This document shows positions 53,874 to 63,057 of a stretch of DNA of 64,000 nucleotides, piece by piece. Numbering within the stretch: the first letter of the stretch is position 1; each line of letters begins with the position of its first letter. Made by a program: the position numbers and the translations under genes. This DNA is from CBDFMG01 sp965221205 [NCBI: bacterium] (GTDB taxonomy: Bacteria > SM23-31). The stretch is from contig OZ244870.1 of the NCBI GenBank assembly GCA_965221205.1, forward strand, positions 3,658,001-3,722,000, written 5' to 3'. The notes beneath the pieces are model-generated. The model was given only the letters and a program-made list of their open reading frames with translations, was not told the DNA's origin and ran no database searches.

Positions 53874-55415
53874 TCATTCTGCTGTTATCGTTCCGATGAC
53901 AATTCCAGGTAACCCTATTTGCCTCAATTGCTCCTGCACTTCCTGGGTATGATCCGGTGCAAGAATGAGGGTCATACCGATTCCGAGGTTAAATATCTGC
54001 CTCATTTCTTTGTCAGGTATGGAACCTAATTCCTGAATGTGCTTGAAAATCGGAAGCCACTCCCAACTGTTCCAGTCCAAGTCCGCTCTTAACCCGCCTT
54101 CAAGCAGCCGACTAATATTGCCGAGAAGACCACCACCGGTTATATGTGCAAGCCCGTGGATATGCTTTTCATGAATAATTTCAGAGAGAGCAGGATAGTA
54201 GCACCGGTGAATCTGAAGCAGTTCCTCACCTACAGAGACATCGAAGCCGGAAAGGCGTGCATTGACATCAAGCCCGGCGGAATCAAAGAGCACTTTCCTT
54301 GCCAAAGAATACCCATTCGTATGAAGCCCGGAAGAAGGAAGGCCAATAATAACATCTCCTTTTGTTATAGCAGTCCCGTCAATAATCGATTTCCGGTCAA
54401 CAACACCAACTACAGTACCGGAAATGTCGTATTCTCCTTCTCGGTAAAATCCCCGCATTTCCGCTGTTTCACCTCCGATGAGAGCGCAGCCGGAATCCTC
54501 ACATCCGTTCGCCATACCTGACACTACCTCCTCAAACACATCTACATCTAATTTGCCAAATGCCAGATAGTCAAGAAAAAAGAGCGGTTTGGCTCCGCAG
54601 CACAGAATGTCGTTTATGCAATGATTGACAAGATCATTTCCAACCGTATGGTGAATTCCCACAGCAAATGCAACTTTGAGCTTGGTACCGACACCGTCAA
54701 CACTTGAAACAAGGACAGGATCCTCAAATTCGCCCCAGTCAGGTGCGTAAAAGCCCCCGAATTTCCCCAGATCGGTCAATACATTCTTACCGTACGTTTT
54801 TCTTACCCGTGCCTTAATTCTTTGAACAGCTTCCTCTCCCCGTTCAATATCGACGCCTGCGTCACGATAGGATAGCACTGATGTATCGGTGGAGCTGGCG
54901 TCTTCCTGCTGCGTTTCTTTGACATAACTATTCCTGATGTTCCCCAGAAAATTCAGAATGGACTTCTCTTGGTAATCGGGATGTGTCCAGGGAAGCGGAT
55001 GAAACGCCCCTTCTTCAAATACCAGGTGACAATCGCCGAAAATTCCTTCACCGAGATAGATACGGTGTGCAAAATTTTTAGTGCCCGCCAATACAAGATT
55101 TGCTTCACCAATATATCCGGGATCGAGATTGACTGTCCGTTTACTATTATGTGACGTCTCGATTTCAAAAAGGTTTGTTTGACGTTTGCAGAATGAGAGT
55201 TTTTCACGAGAAATTAGCCGCTCAAAGCTGAGTAATACTTTACTGAGATCCGTTCCCATCTCCTCTGTATAGTAATCGGTAAATGAAAATGGATATATCG
55301 CTGATTTTGCATCGATTAGACCGAACTGATCCGTTACATATTGTTCAACAAATTCAAGTTGGTTATCGTGTTGAAATGTTACTGCTACAATCAGTTTAAC
55401 TTTATTGGGATTCAC
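53874..55415 (-). CDS. purM: DUF4416-PurM fusion (phosphoribosylformylglycinamidine cyclo-ligase)
   Basis: The 513-residue product has two parts. Residues about 1-165 resemble DUF4416 (KVKLIVAVTFQ, SFTDYYTEEMG, NLDPGYIGEANLVLAGTKNFAHRIYLGEGI-like text, LPWTHPDYQ), a conserved domain of unknown function. Residues about 178-513 are a full PurM: SYRDAGVDIERGEEAVQRIK at its start, SSVDGVGTKLKVAF, HCINDILCCGAKPLFFLDY, GGETAEMRGFY, SGLHTNGYSL and HITGGGLLGNISRLL. PurM closes the imidazole ring in purine synthesis (FGAM to AIR). The start is a GTG. I do not recall a DUF4416-PurM fusion, but cannot check. It is probably co-transcribed with the methyltransferase downstream. Confidence 0.93.
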   Translation of the reverse strand: MNPNKVKLIVAVTFQHDNQLEFVEQYVTDQFGLIDAKSAIYPFSFTDYYTEEMGTDLSKVLLSFERLISREKLSFCKRQTNLFEIETSHNSKRTVNLDPGYIGEANLVLAGTKNFAHRIYLGEGIFGDCHLVFEEGAFHPLPWTHPDYQEKSILNFLGNIRNSYVKETQQEDASSTDTSVLSYRDAGVDIERGEEAVQRIKARVRKTYGKNVLTDLGKFGGFYAPDWGEFEDPVLVSSVDGVGTKLKVAFAVGIHHTVGNDLVNHCINDILCCGAKPLFFLDYLAFGKLDVDVFEEVVSGMANGCEDSGCALIGGETAEMRGFYREGEYDISGTVVGVVDRKSIIDGTAITKGDVIIGLPSSGLHTNGYSLARKVLFDSAGLDVNARLSGFDVSVGEELLQIHRCYYPALSEIIHEKHIHGLAHITGGGLLGNISRLLEGGLRADLDWNSWEWLPIFKHIQELGSIPDKEMRQIFNLGIGMTLILAPDHTQEVQEQLRQIGLPGIVIGTITAE

Positions 55416-55489
55416 ACAAATACCTGTTTCACTGTATCATTATATAGTAATATTATTTGTCTGAAACAAATCGGATATTATCGAACATT

Positions 55490-57283
55490 TTACTTGGAAT
55501 ACATATTCTCAATTTCATGTTTATATTTTTTTTCAATTACACCGCGCCGCACTTTCATGGTCGGTGTCAACTCTCCATTTGCCTGAGTAAATTCTTCCTC
55601 AAGAACACTGAACTTCTGAATGCGCTCGTAGTTGGAAAGATCCATGGAGAGCTTCTCAATTTCTCTATTGATCAGTTTATATGTTTCAGAATGGTGTGCA
55701 AGTTCTTTTATGGTGCCGAGTGAAATGTTTTTCGAGGCAAAATATACACCCAGATTTTCAAAGTTGGGAACAACCAGTGCCGTAAGAAACCTACGCTGAT
55801 CACCGATCATCATAATCTGATCGATAAACCGGCTTGTTTTCAACAAGTTTTCTATAGGCTGAGGAGCAATGTTCTTGCCGCCGGAAGTAACAATAATATT
55901 TTTCTTCCGGTCGGTAATAACTATATAACCCTCTTCGTCAATATAGCCGATATCGCCCGTATGCAGCCACCCGTTTTCATCGATTATTTCTTTTGTTTCT
56001 TCCGGTTTATTAAAATACCCTTTCATCACGTTCGGGCCGAATGTGTAGATCTCACCGTCGTCAGCAATCTTGACTTCAACATTTGGAAGCGGTTTTCCAA
56101 CTGTGCCGAACTTTATATTTCCAAGAGGATTAATCGAAATCACTGGAGAGGTTTCTGTCAGACCATATCCTTCGAGAATTGTTATTCCTGCATAGGCAAA
56201 AAACTCTCCGATTTTTTTTGAAAGAGGAGCTCCGCCTGATACAAAAAACCGGAGTTTTCCACCTGTCCGTTTCTGTAATTTGGAAAAAACCACTTTTTTA
56301 GCTAAAGCATACCGCTTTTTTAGTAAATGTGAGACATTCCCGCTCTTTTCCTTGAAATAATATTTTTTCCCCGTCCGGACACACCAATGGAACAGTAGTT
56401 TTTTTATAAACGGGCCCCTCGCGACATTATCCTGAATCACATCATACATTTTTTCGTAGAGGCGCGGAACACTTGTAATAATCGTTGGTTGAACCTCAGG
56501 CATATTTTCTCTGACGGTCTGCATGTTTTCCGCATATGCAATAGTAGAGCCTACGGCAAGCGGCAGGTAATATCCCGCCAGCCGTTCGAACGAGTGGCTC
56601 AGTGGCAGAAATGAAAGAAAAATATCGGTTTTTCCTATTCCTAAACGACACTTTAATACACCATCAATATTTGAAAGAATATTTCCATGGGTAAGCATTA
56701 CCCCTTTCGGTTCACCGGTCGTTCCAGATGTATAAATGATCGTTGCAACATCACTATTATTGGCTCCAATCCGTCTTTGCTCAATTTCTTTATGGTCTTT
56801 GGTTCGGGGTTTTTTCCCGGAATCCACTATATCTTTAAAATAATGCGTAATCTTTAAAAAATCATTATGTTCAGGAAAGAGTGTTATGATTTTTTTCAGA
56901 CTTTTGAGACTATTAAAAATTAATTCGATGAGTTTCAGGTGTTCCGGTTTTGATACAATAATAAACTTACATTGAGCATCGTTAAGAATATATTCAATTT
57001 GCTTTGGCGAGAGCGTCCCATACACCGGAACCGTTAGACCACCCAATGAAAGCACTGCCATATCGGAAAACGCCCACTCCGGCCTGTTTTCCGACAGAAT
57101 TGCGACAGTGTCTCCCTTTTCAACACCAAATTGCGCAAGACCGCATGCATAATCTGTTACTATTTCACCGCATGCACTGTACGAGATGGACTTATATTCT
57201 CCTTCCTGCTTGTACATTAAAGCGGTTTTATCCGTATAGCGGTCCACTGACTGATAAAACAATTCTACAAGTGTCTCAGACAT
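55490..57283 (-). CDS. Long-chain acyl-CoA synthetase (AMP-forming)
   Basis: The 597-residue adenylate-forming enzyme has the AMP-binding motif IYTSGTTGEPKGVMLTH (about 188-204), GYGLTETSPVISINP (about 382-396), GWLHTGDIGYIDEEGYI (about 442-458) and the hinge DRKKNIIVTSGGKNIAP, as in FAA/FadD-type ligases of the AcsL1 branch. It activates fatty acids as CoA thioesters. The intact ATG start at 57283 is divergent from the desaturase gene, so import and remodelling of fatty acids may be regulated from one region. Confidence 0.93.
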   Translation of the reverse strand: MSETLVELFYQSVDRYTDKTALMYKQEGEYKSISYSACGEIVTDYACGLAQFGVEKGDTVAILSENRPEWAFSDMAVLSLGGLTVPVYGTLSPKQIEYILNDAQCKFIIVSKPEHLKLIELIFNSLKSLKKIITLFPEHNDFLKITHYFKDIVDSGKKPRTKDHKEIEQRRIGANNSDVATIIYTSGTTGEPKGVMLTHGNILSNIDGVLKCRLGIGKTDIFLSFLPLSHSFERLAGYYLPLAVGSTIAYAENMQTVRENMPEVQPTIITSVPRLYEKMYDVIQDNVARGPFIKKLLFHWCVRTGKKYYFKEKSGNVSHLLKKRYALAKKVVFSKLQKRTGGKLRFFVSGGAPLSKKIGEFFAYAGITILEGYGLTETSPVISINPLGNIKFGTVGKPLPNVEVKIADDGEIYTFGPNVMKGYFNKPEETKEIIDENGWLHTGDIGYIDEEGYIVITDRKKNIIVTSGGKNIAPQPIENLLKTSRFIDQIMMIGDQRRFLTALVVPNFENLGVYFASKNISLGTIKELAHHSETYKLINREIEKLSMDLSNYERIQKFSVLEEEFTQANGELTPTMKVRRGVIEKKYKHEIENMYSK

Positions 57284-57661
57284 GAATTACCCCATCATTG
57301 ATGTATATGACACGATTACTATTGATGTTCAGAAGAATCACAAAGACATGCAATGTGGAACTCCTGAGTTTAAATTCTCTCAGCATCTAATATATTATGG
57401 TAATTATTTTCCGAAAAAAAATCAACAGATTATTCTTCCTGTTAAATGCTCCAAACAACCAATTGTATCCACAATGACCGATTTGCACATTTTCGATTTT
57501 ATATTTTGCTGCTCTACGAACACTTAAAAGTACATAAAAGCGTTTGGAAAAATTGCAATTATATGGTATCTTTTGCCTTAATTATACGATTCGGCACTTT
57601 TTTGAATGGAAATTTTTCTGTATTTACGCTACTGTATTTTACATCACTATAAGGAAATGAA
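57284..57661. other. Divergent intergenic region between acyl-CoA synthetase and desaturase
   Basis: AT-rich. It must contain both promoters. Short open frames here lack ribosome sites and recognisable sequence. AAGGAA just before 57662 is the desaturase ribosome site. Confidence 0.5.
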
Positions 57662-58609
57662 ATGGCTTTAAATTCTTTGAAGTCAATAGTCCGTTGGATT
57701 GACAGTTCTCACGAGTATACAATTGACAAAGACACGTCTGTTTATTCGGTGGACTGGGTTCGGTTTATTCCGTTTATGGGGATTCATCTCATGTGTTTCG
57801 GATTTCTCTTGGTGGGCTGGAGCTGGACAGCAATTGGTGTTGCCATTGTGCTTTATTCCATACGAATGTTCGCAATCACTGCATTTTACCACCGGTATTT
57901 TTCACACAGAACATTCAAGACGAGCCGTTTTTTTCAATTTATATTCGCTCTTATCGGTAATAGCGCTGTCCAGAAAGGACCTTTATGGTGGGCGGCACAT
58001 CACCGGAAACATCATAAACATTCGGATAAAGAAGGTGACGTTCATTCTCCCCACGTCCACTCGCTCTATTGGAGTCATGTCGGCTGGATAACATCGAAAG
58101 TCAATTATAGCACCGATCTTCGTATCGTCAAGGATCTTGCTCAATACCCGGAGCTGCGGTTTCTTGACCGTTTCTACACCCTTGTACCAATAGTATTAGC
58201 TGTGTCGATCTACGGATTAGGAAAATACTTGGAGATCACATACCCTGCGTTGGGGACGAATGGCTCACAGCTTCTGATTTGGGGATTTTTCATTTCTACC
58301 GTGGTTCTGTTTCATGCAACCTGTACGATCAATTCTCTGTCCCACATGTTCGGGAAAAAACGGTACGAAAGCAGTGACGAGAGCAAAAACAATTTTTATC
58401 TATCTCTGTTGACGTTCGGCGAGGGATGGCATAATAACCACCACCGTTATTCTGGCTCAACGAGGCAAGGTTTTTTCTGGTGGGAAATCGATATTACGTA
58501 CTACATCTTGAAAATGATGTCGTGGGTAAGGATAATTCGTGATATCCGCCACGTACCCAAGAGTGTCAAGTTTTCAAAATTGCTCCAACCTACCGAGATT
58601 TCTCAATAA
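57662..58609 (+). CDS. Membrane fatty acid (acyl-CoA) delta-9 desaturase
   Basis: The 315-residue integral membrane di-iron desaturase has the three histidine boxes HRYFSH (about 77-82), HRKHHKHSD (about 113-121) and EGWHNNHH (about 251-258), separated by hydrophobic helices. Box spacing matches acyl-CoA/stearoyl desaturases, which introduce a cis double bond using oxygen and an electron donor. Ribosome site AAGGAA lies just upstream. Its stop codon overlaps the end of the convergent transketolase gene by 20 nt. Confidence 0.95.
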   Translation: MALNSLKSIVRWIDSSHEYTIDKDTSVYSVDWVRFIPFMGIHLMCFGFLLVGWSWTAIGVAIVLYSIRMFAITAFYHRYFSHRTFKTSRFFQFIFALIGNSAVQKGPLWWAAHHRKHHKHSDKEGDVHSPHVHSLYWSHVGWITSKVNYSTDLRIVKDLAQYPELRFLDRFYTLVPIVLAVSIYGLGKYLEITYPALGTNGSQLLIWGFFISTVVLFHATCTINSLSHMFGKKRYESSDESKNNFYLSLLTFGEGWHNNHHRYSGSTRQGFFWWEIDITYYILKMMSWVRIIRDIRHVPKSVKFSKLLQPTEISQ

Positions 58610-60509
58610 GCTGTTCAACTTTTTCTGCAATCTGGTGTGAGTCGAGACCCTGATACGGTATCTGTTCGGCCAGACCACCTTCTCCCTGCCTTACAGTACC
58701 GAGATATGAATATACTGGTGAATAACCACGGTCAAGCAGCCAACTTCCGTATCTGCTGCCGAGGCCTGTTTTGATATTCTGTGATTCGGCAACAAGCACA
58801 AACGGCGTCTGTCCCACTTTCCGAATCATATCCTCATCAATAATATTGAGAGTCGGTTTATTGACAAGACCAACATCAATGTCTTTTTTGCGGAGTGTTT
58901 CAACTGCATCGAGCGCTCTGTAGAGCATCTCACCATACGAAATAACATACCCGGCACTTCCTTCGCGGATAATTTCATCTTTTCCGGGTTCAAAATTATA
59001 ATTATTTTCCTGACCGAAGATGTTGCTGCCCTCCTCATTCAGAATTCCCGGGACACCCGATCGTGTCGAAAATACAAAGCGGAGTCCGGGATCGTGAAAA
59101 ACTTTCTCCAGAACTGCTTTCATTTGATATGCATCGGCTGGAAAAAAGAGCCGAGTTGAGTCATCTTCGGAAAATCCGTTATCAGTGAAGAATACGTTTA
59201 TTCCGAAATGGCAGGTATTGTCAACTATTTCATCGATGCCAGCGTGTGAGAAATGGGCAATTACATTCGCATTGTTCAACCGTGCCATGCTGATTTCGGA
59301 AATCACCATTTCACTGAATACGGAAAATGTACCCATAATTCCCTGATAACCTTTTTGCGAACCAAATCCGGAAGCGGTAGCAAAACTGTTCCGCTCCATA
59401 ACACCGCCCAACCTATAGAGTTCAGGATGGCGTTTGCCGATCGTATTCAAACCGCAAGAACCGCCGAGATCGCTGCTTATAATCAGGTTCTTTTTCTGCT
59501 CATCGGGGCTGAGAGAATCGATAATGTCGCTGATATACTCGCCGAATAGTGACCTGTTTTTCTTATACTCCTGTGAACTACCGAGAAAAGTTCGTGGTGA
59601 TCCGACCTTTTCAGCAGATTCGATTGCTGCCACGGCATCTGTCTGGTTTTTGCTCTTCAGGTAGTCAAGTGCTGTTGCCACGGCAACTGCGTCGTGTCCC
59701 TTTGTTGTCCCCTCAAGCCCTGCAACACCGGGAGCCATTTTCCGTTTATTGATAAGTGCTACGGGACCTTTTTTGTTCAGTCCCTTCTGCATTCGCGAAT
59801 AGAGGGAATCGAGGTTTTCACCATTACCGGTGTCGATGTTGAGTCCGTGTCCGATGAGTGTTTTCTCGAGATTGAATCCGTTCAGATATTCACTTGGATA
59901 CCCTTCGATTGTGACATCGTTATCGTCCAGTATGAGATTGACATTGAGCCTATTGGCAACAGCATAACGTGCTGATTCAGCATTGTTTCCTTCCTGCTGA
60001 GCGCCATCGGAACCGAACAAAACAATCTGTTTATCGGGATTTTGCTCTGCGAGACCGTTCACATAGCCAAATAGATGACCGAGCCTACCCGAACTGAATT
60101 GAATACCCCGCTTATAGTCACGTTCGGGATGGCCGGGCAGTCCACTTTTGTATTCACGGTAGTGGAGCAGGTCTTCCGGTGTCATTCCCGGATTCTTTTC
60201 ATCAAGGGCTGCCATGAGATACTGAATCGCCACACGGTGCCCAGCTTCATCGAAAAATCCCGGATACACAACATTTCCGCCACGCATAAATGCATCGGCT
60301 ATCAGGACTTCCGGTACAATATCGTATGCACCGCCCGTATGTCCGCCTAAACCGCGGGCATTTGAATAAGCAGTAAAGAATATAATACAGTCCCGCAGCA
60401 GCGATATATTAAATTCTAATTGCGATTTCTGTTCCGGTATCAGTTCGCTTAGTGAAAGGTCAATCGAAAGAGGACTGTACGAACTGAGGTCAATAGGAAA
60501 CGATTTAAT
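58590..60509 (-). CDS. tkt: Transketolase with probable ATT start codon
   Basis: This thiamine-diphosphate enzyme of the pentose phosphate pathway transfers two-carbon units between sugar phosphates. The first domain has GHTGGAYD, FDEAGHRVA, SGLPGHPE, SSGRLGHLFGYVNGLA, the ThDP motif LFGSDGAQQEGNNAESARYAV-like (GDG...N as GSDG...NN) and DDNDVTIEG. The pyrimidine domain has ERNSFATASGFG, and the C-terminal domain spans about 500-640. An internal ATG at 60287 would remove about 75 conserved residues, including GHTGGAYD. The frame is open up to a TGA near 60539, and between them the only codon with a good ribosome site (AGGAG, 8 nt away) is the ATT at 60509. This gives 639 residues, close to family length, with a native-looking N-terminus (PLSIDLSLSELIPEQ). 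Confidence 0.9.
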   Translation of the reverse strand: MKSFPIDLSSYSPLSIDLSLSELIPEQKSQLEFNISLLRDCIIFFTAYSNARGLGGHTGGAYDIVPEVLIADAFMRGGNVVYPGFFDEAGHRVAIQYLMAALDEKNPGMTPEDLLHYREYKSGLPGHPERDYKRGIQFSSGRLGHLFGYVNGLAEQNPDKQIVLFGSDGAQQEGNNAESARYAVANRLNVNLILDDNDVTIEGYPSEYLNGFNLEKTLIGHGLNIDTGNGENLDSLYSRMQKGLNKKGPVALINKRKMAPGVAGLEGTTKGHDAVAVATALDYLKSKNQTDAVAAIESAEKVGSPRTFLGSSQEYKKNRSLFGEYISDIIDSLSPDEQKKNLIISSDLGGSCGLNTIGKRHPELYRLGGVMERNSFATASGFGSQKGYQGIMGTFSVFSEMVISEISMARLNNANVIAHFSHAGIDEIVDNTCHFGINVFFTDNGFSEDDSTRLFFPADAYQMKAVLEKVFHDPGLRFVFSTRSGVPGILNEEGSNIFGQENNYNFEPGKDEIIREGSAGYVISYGEMLYRALDAVETLRKKDIDVGLVNKPTLNIIDEDMIRKVGQTPFVLVAESQNIKTGLGSRYGSWLLDRGYSPVYSYLGTVRQGEGGLAEQIPYQGLDSHQIAEKVEQLIEKSR

Positions 60510-61037
60510 GGCAGTAACTCCTGTTAAAAAGGTTCACAGAAACTTCGAAATTTTTTAATTAACAAAGTGCACAAAATATTCAACGCACGCCTTGTTGAAT
60601 ACAAAGCGGTTTTCTCACTACTACTGCCTCAATGATCATCATTACAAATCTCCGGGGTCCCGGAAGAATAAGACAAGCGGAAGGTTGAAAATTGATTGAA
60701 TGTTTTAATTTATACACTGCTTGTTCAAATAGCAAAGAAATGCTTCAAGAATATACACCTTAGAACGAAAAAGGCAACTGTTTTTCGCTCAACAATGAAC
60801 AAAAATTCTATTTCCTGCTGTAATTAAAATTTTCTTTGGCATACGGCAAAAAATATTTATATTCATCAGGAGATTTTTTTGACCGATCCGGATCTTTTCT
60901 ACTCTTTTCTCTTACGACGCCGCCTCTTTTTTGAGAACAATTACCTTCAAACATAAGGCATTACCCGTTGGTTTGTTTCCGCTGCCGGAAACGTTCACAA
61001 GGGAGTTTTGTGCCTGTTTTCCGGAAGGATATTTTTT
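60510..61037. other. Divergent intergenic region between transketolase and acs
   Basis: AT-rich. No gene, tRNA or repeat is supported. GGAAGGA at 61023-61029 is the acs ribosome site. Confidence 0.5.
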
Positions 61038-63002
61038 ATGACACAAAAAAAAGATACGCTGCCCGATGAACAGACTATCGACGTTCTTCTTGAAGAAGAA
61101 CGGACCTTCGAACCGTCGAAAGGTTTTGTCGACAACGCCGTAATCAACGATCCGAAACTGTATAAAGAAGCAGAAGCCGATCCGGAATCGTTCTGGGCTA
61201 AGTGTGCCGAAAATCTCGACTGGTTCAAAAAGTGGGACACCGTTCTTGAATGGGATCCACCGAATGTGAAGTGGTTTTCAGGAGGAAAACTCAATGCCAG
61301 CTATAACTGTGTCGACCGGCATGTTAAGAACGGTCACCGGAACAAAGCAGCGATCATCTGGGAAGGTGAACCCGGTGATAAGCGGACCATGACGTATTGG
61401 GACCTCTACCGGGAAGTCAATACGTTTGCGAATGCCTTGAAAAACCTCGGTATTCATAAGGGTGACCGTGTTGCAATTTATCTCCCGATGATTCCGGAAC
61501 TGGTCATCTCGATGCTGGCATGTGCTCGTATCGGTGCTGTCCATTCGGTTGTGTTTGCGGGATTCAGCCCCGAAGCATTGAAAGAGCGAATCAACGATGC
61601 AGAGGCAAAACTTCTCATAACTGCAGACGGCGGTTACCGGCGCGGCGGAATTATTCCGCTCAAACACGATGCCGATGTCGCACTTGCCGATACGCCCTCA
61701 ATCGAGCATGTTGTTATCGTGAAGCGGGGCGATTTTATGCTCCGGGTCAAAGAAGGGCGCGACCACTGGTATCACCGACTCATGGAGGAAGCTGATTTAT
61801 ATTGCGAACCTGAGCACATGGACGCCGAAGACATGCTATTTATCCTCTACACATCGGGAACAACCGGCAAACCGAAAGGGATTGTCCATACAACCGGCGG
61901 GTATATGACCGGTGTCACGACGACAACAAAGAATGTATTCGATATGAAAGAGGATGATGTGTTCTGGTGCAGCGCCGATATCGGCTGGGTAACCGGGCAC
62001 AGTTATATAGCATACGGTCCACTTGCCAATGCTGCAACCTTAGTGATGTACGAAGGTTCACCGGACTGGCCGGACCGGGACCGGTTCTGGTCAATCATAG
62101 AAGAATTTGGGGTTACTATATTCTATACCGCACCAACAGCAATCAGGGCGTTTATGCGCTGGGGAGAAGAGTGGCCGCAGAAACACAATCTCTCCTCGCT
62201 CCGTCTTCTCGGGACTGTGGGTGAGCCAATCAATCCCGAAGCATGGATGTGGTATCATAGACATATAGGCGGTGAGAGTTGTCCGGTCGTCGATACGTGG
62301 TGGCAGACTGAAACCGGGAGTATACTCATATCGCCGCTCCCCGGTCTGACACATACGAAACCAGGTTCCGCCACAATCCCACTCCCTGGCATAACAGTTG
62401 ACATTCTCGATAATGAAGGAAACTCTATACCTGTGGGAGGCGGTTTTCTTGCGGTCACCAAGCCTTGGCCTTCAATGATCAGGACCATCTACGGTGATCC
62501 CGAACGGTACTACGATACGTATTGGAAAAAATTCGGCGGCAAATATTATTTTACAGGAGACGGCGCCAAACGGGATGAAGACGGATATATCTGGATACTC
62601 GGCCGGGTTGACGATGTCATCAATGTTGCGGGACATCGCATCAGTACCATGGAAATCGAAAGTGCATTCGTCGACCATCCCGACGTTGCCGAGTCTGCAG
62701 CAGTCGGGATTTCTCACGAAATCAAAGGGCAGTCAATCGCAGCCTTTGTGACACTGAAAGAAGGCATAGAGCAGGATAAAAATAAGGAAAGCGCCCTCAA
62801 AGAACATGTTGTCCGGAAGATTGGCGCAATCGCGCGTCCGGAAAAGATAATTTTCTCAGCAGACCTGCCGAAAACACGAAGCGGGAAAATCATGCGACGG
62901 TTACTGAAAGACATTGCCGATGGGCGAGTCCTCGGAGACACAAGCACCCTCGCCGATCCCTCCGTCATCGACAAACTCAAGCAGCACTATGAGGAAGATT
63001 AA
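61038..63002 (+). CDS. acs: Acetyl-CoA synthetase (acetate-CoA ligase)
   Basis: The AMP-forming acetate-CoA ligase has ACAS_N at the start ([18 protein letters not shown]), [20 protein letters not shown] (about 273-292, AMP loop), WWQTETGS (acetate pocket Trp), [12 protein letters not shown] and the C-terminal [13 protein letters not shown], with the lysine that is acetylated for regulation. It converts acetate, ATP and CoA to acetyl-CoA. I start it at the ATG at 61038 (GGAAGGA 8 nt upstream), giving about 654 residues, not at 61008. Confidence 0.97.
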   Translation: MTQKKDTLPDEQTIDVLLEEERTFEPSKGFVDNAVINDPKLYKEAEADPESFWAKCAENLDWFKKWDTVLEWDPPNVKWFSGGKLNASYNCVDRHVKNGHRNKAAIIWEGEPGDKRTMTYWDLYREVNTFANALKNLGIHKGDRVAIYLPMIPELVISMLACARIGAVHSVVFAGFSPEALKERINDAEAKLLITADGGYRRGGIIPLKHDADVALADTPSIEHVVIVKRGDFMLRVKEGRDHWYHRLMEEADLYCEPEHMDAEDMLFILYTSGTTGKPKGIVHTTGGYMTGVTTTTKNVFDMKEDDVFWCSADIGWVTGHSYIAYGPLANAATLVMYEGSPDWPDRDRFWSIIEEFGVTIFYTAPTAIRAFMRWGEEWPQKHNLSSLRLLGTVGEPINPEAWMWYHRHIGGESCPVVDTWWQTETGSILISPLPGLTHTKPGSATIPLPGITVDILDNEGNSIPVGGGFLAVTKPWPSMIRTIYGDPERYYDTYWKKFGGKYYFTGDGAKRDEDGYIWILGRVDDVINVAGHRISTMEIESAFVDHPDVAESAAVGISHEIKGQSIAAFVTLKEGIEQDKNKESALKEHVVRKIGAIARPEKIIFSADLPKTRSGKIMRRLLKDIADGRVLGDTSTLADPSVIDKLKQHYEED

Positions 63003-63057
63003 AAGAACATAAAACTTTCATTTCAAAGCATTCAAAATCAGTTAACATAACGACACT

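Noticed and set aside
57282-57527. 81-residue plus-strand open frame between the acyl-CoA synthetase and desaturase
   Set aside because: It overlaps a start codon, has no ribosome site and no recognisable sequence, and lies in a divergent promoter region.
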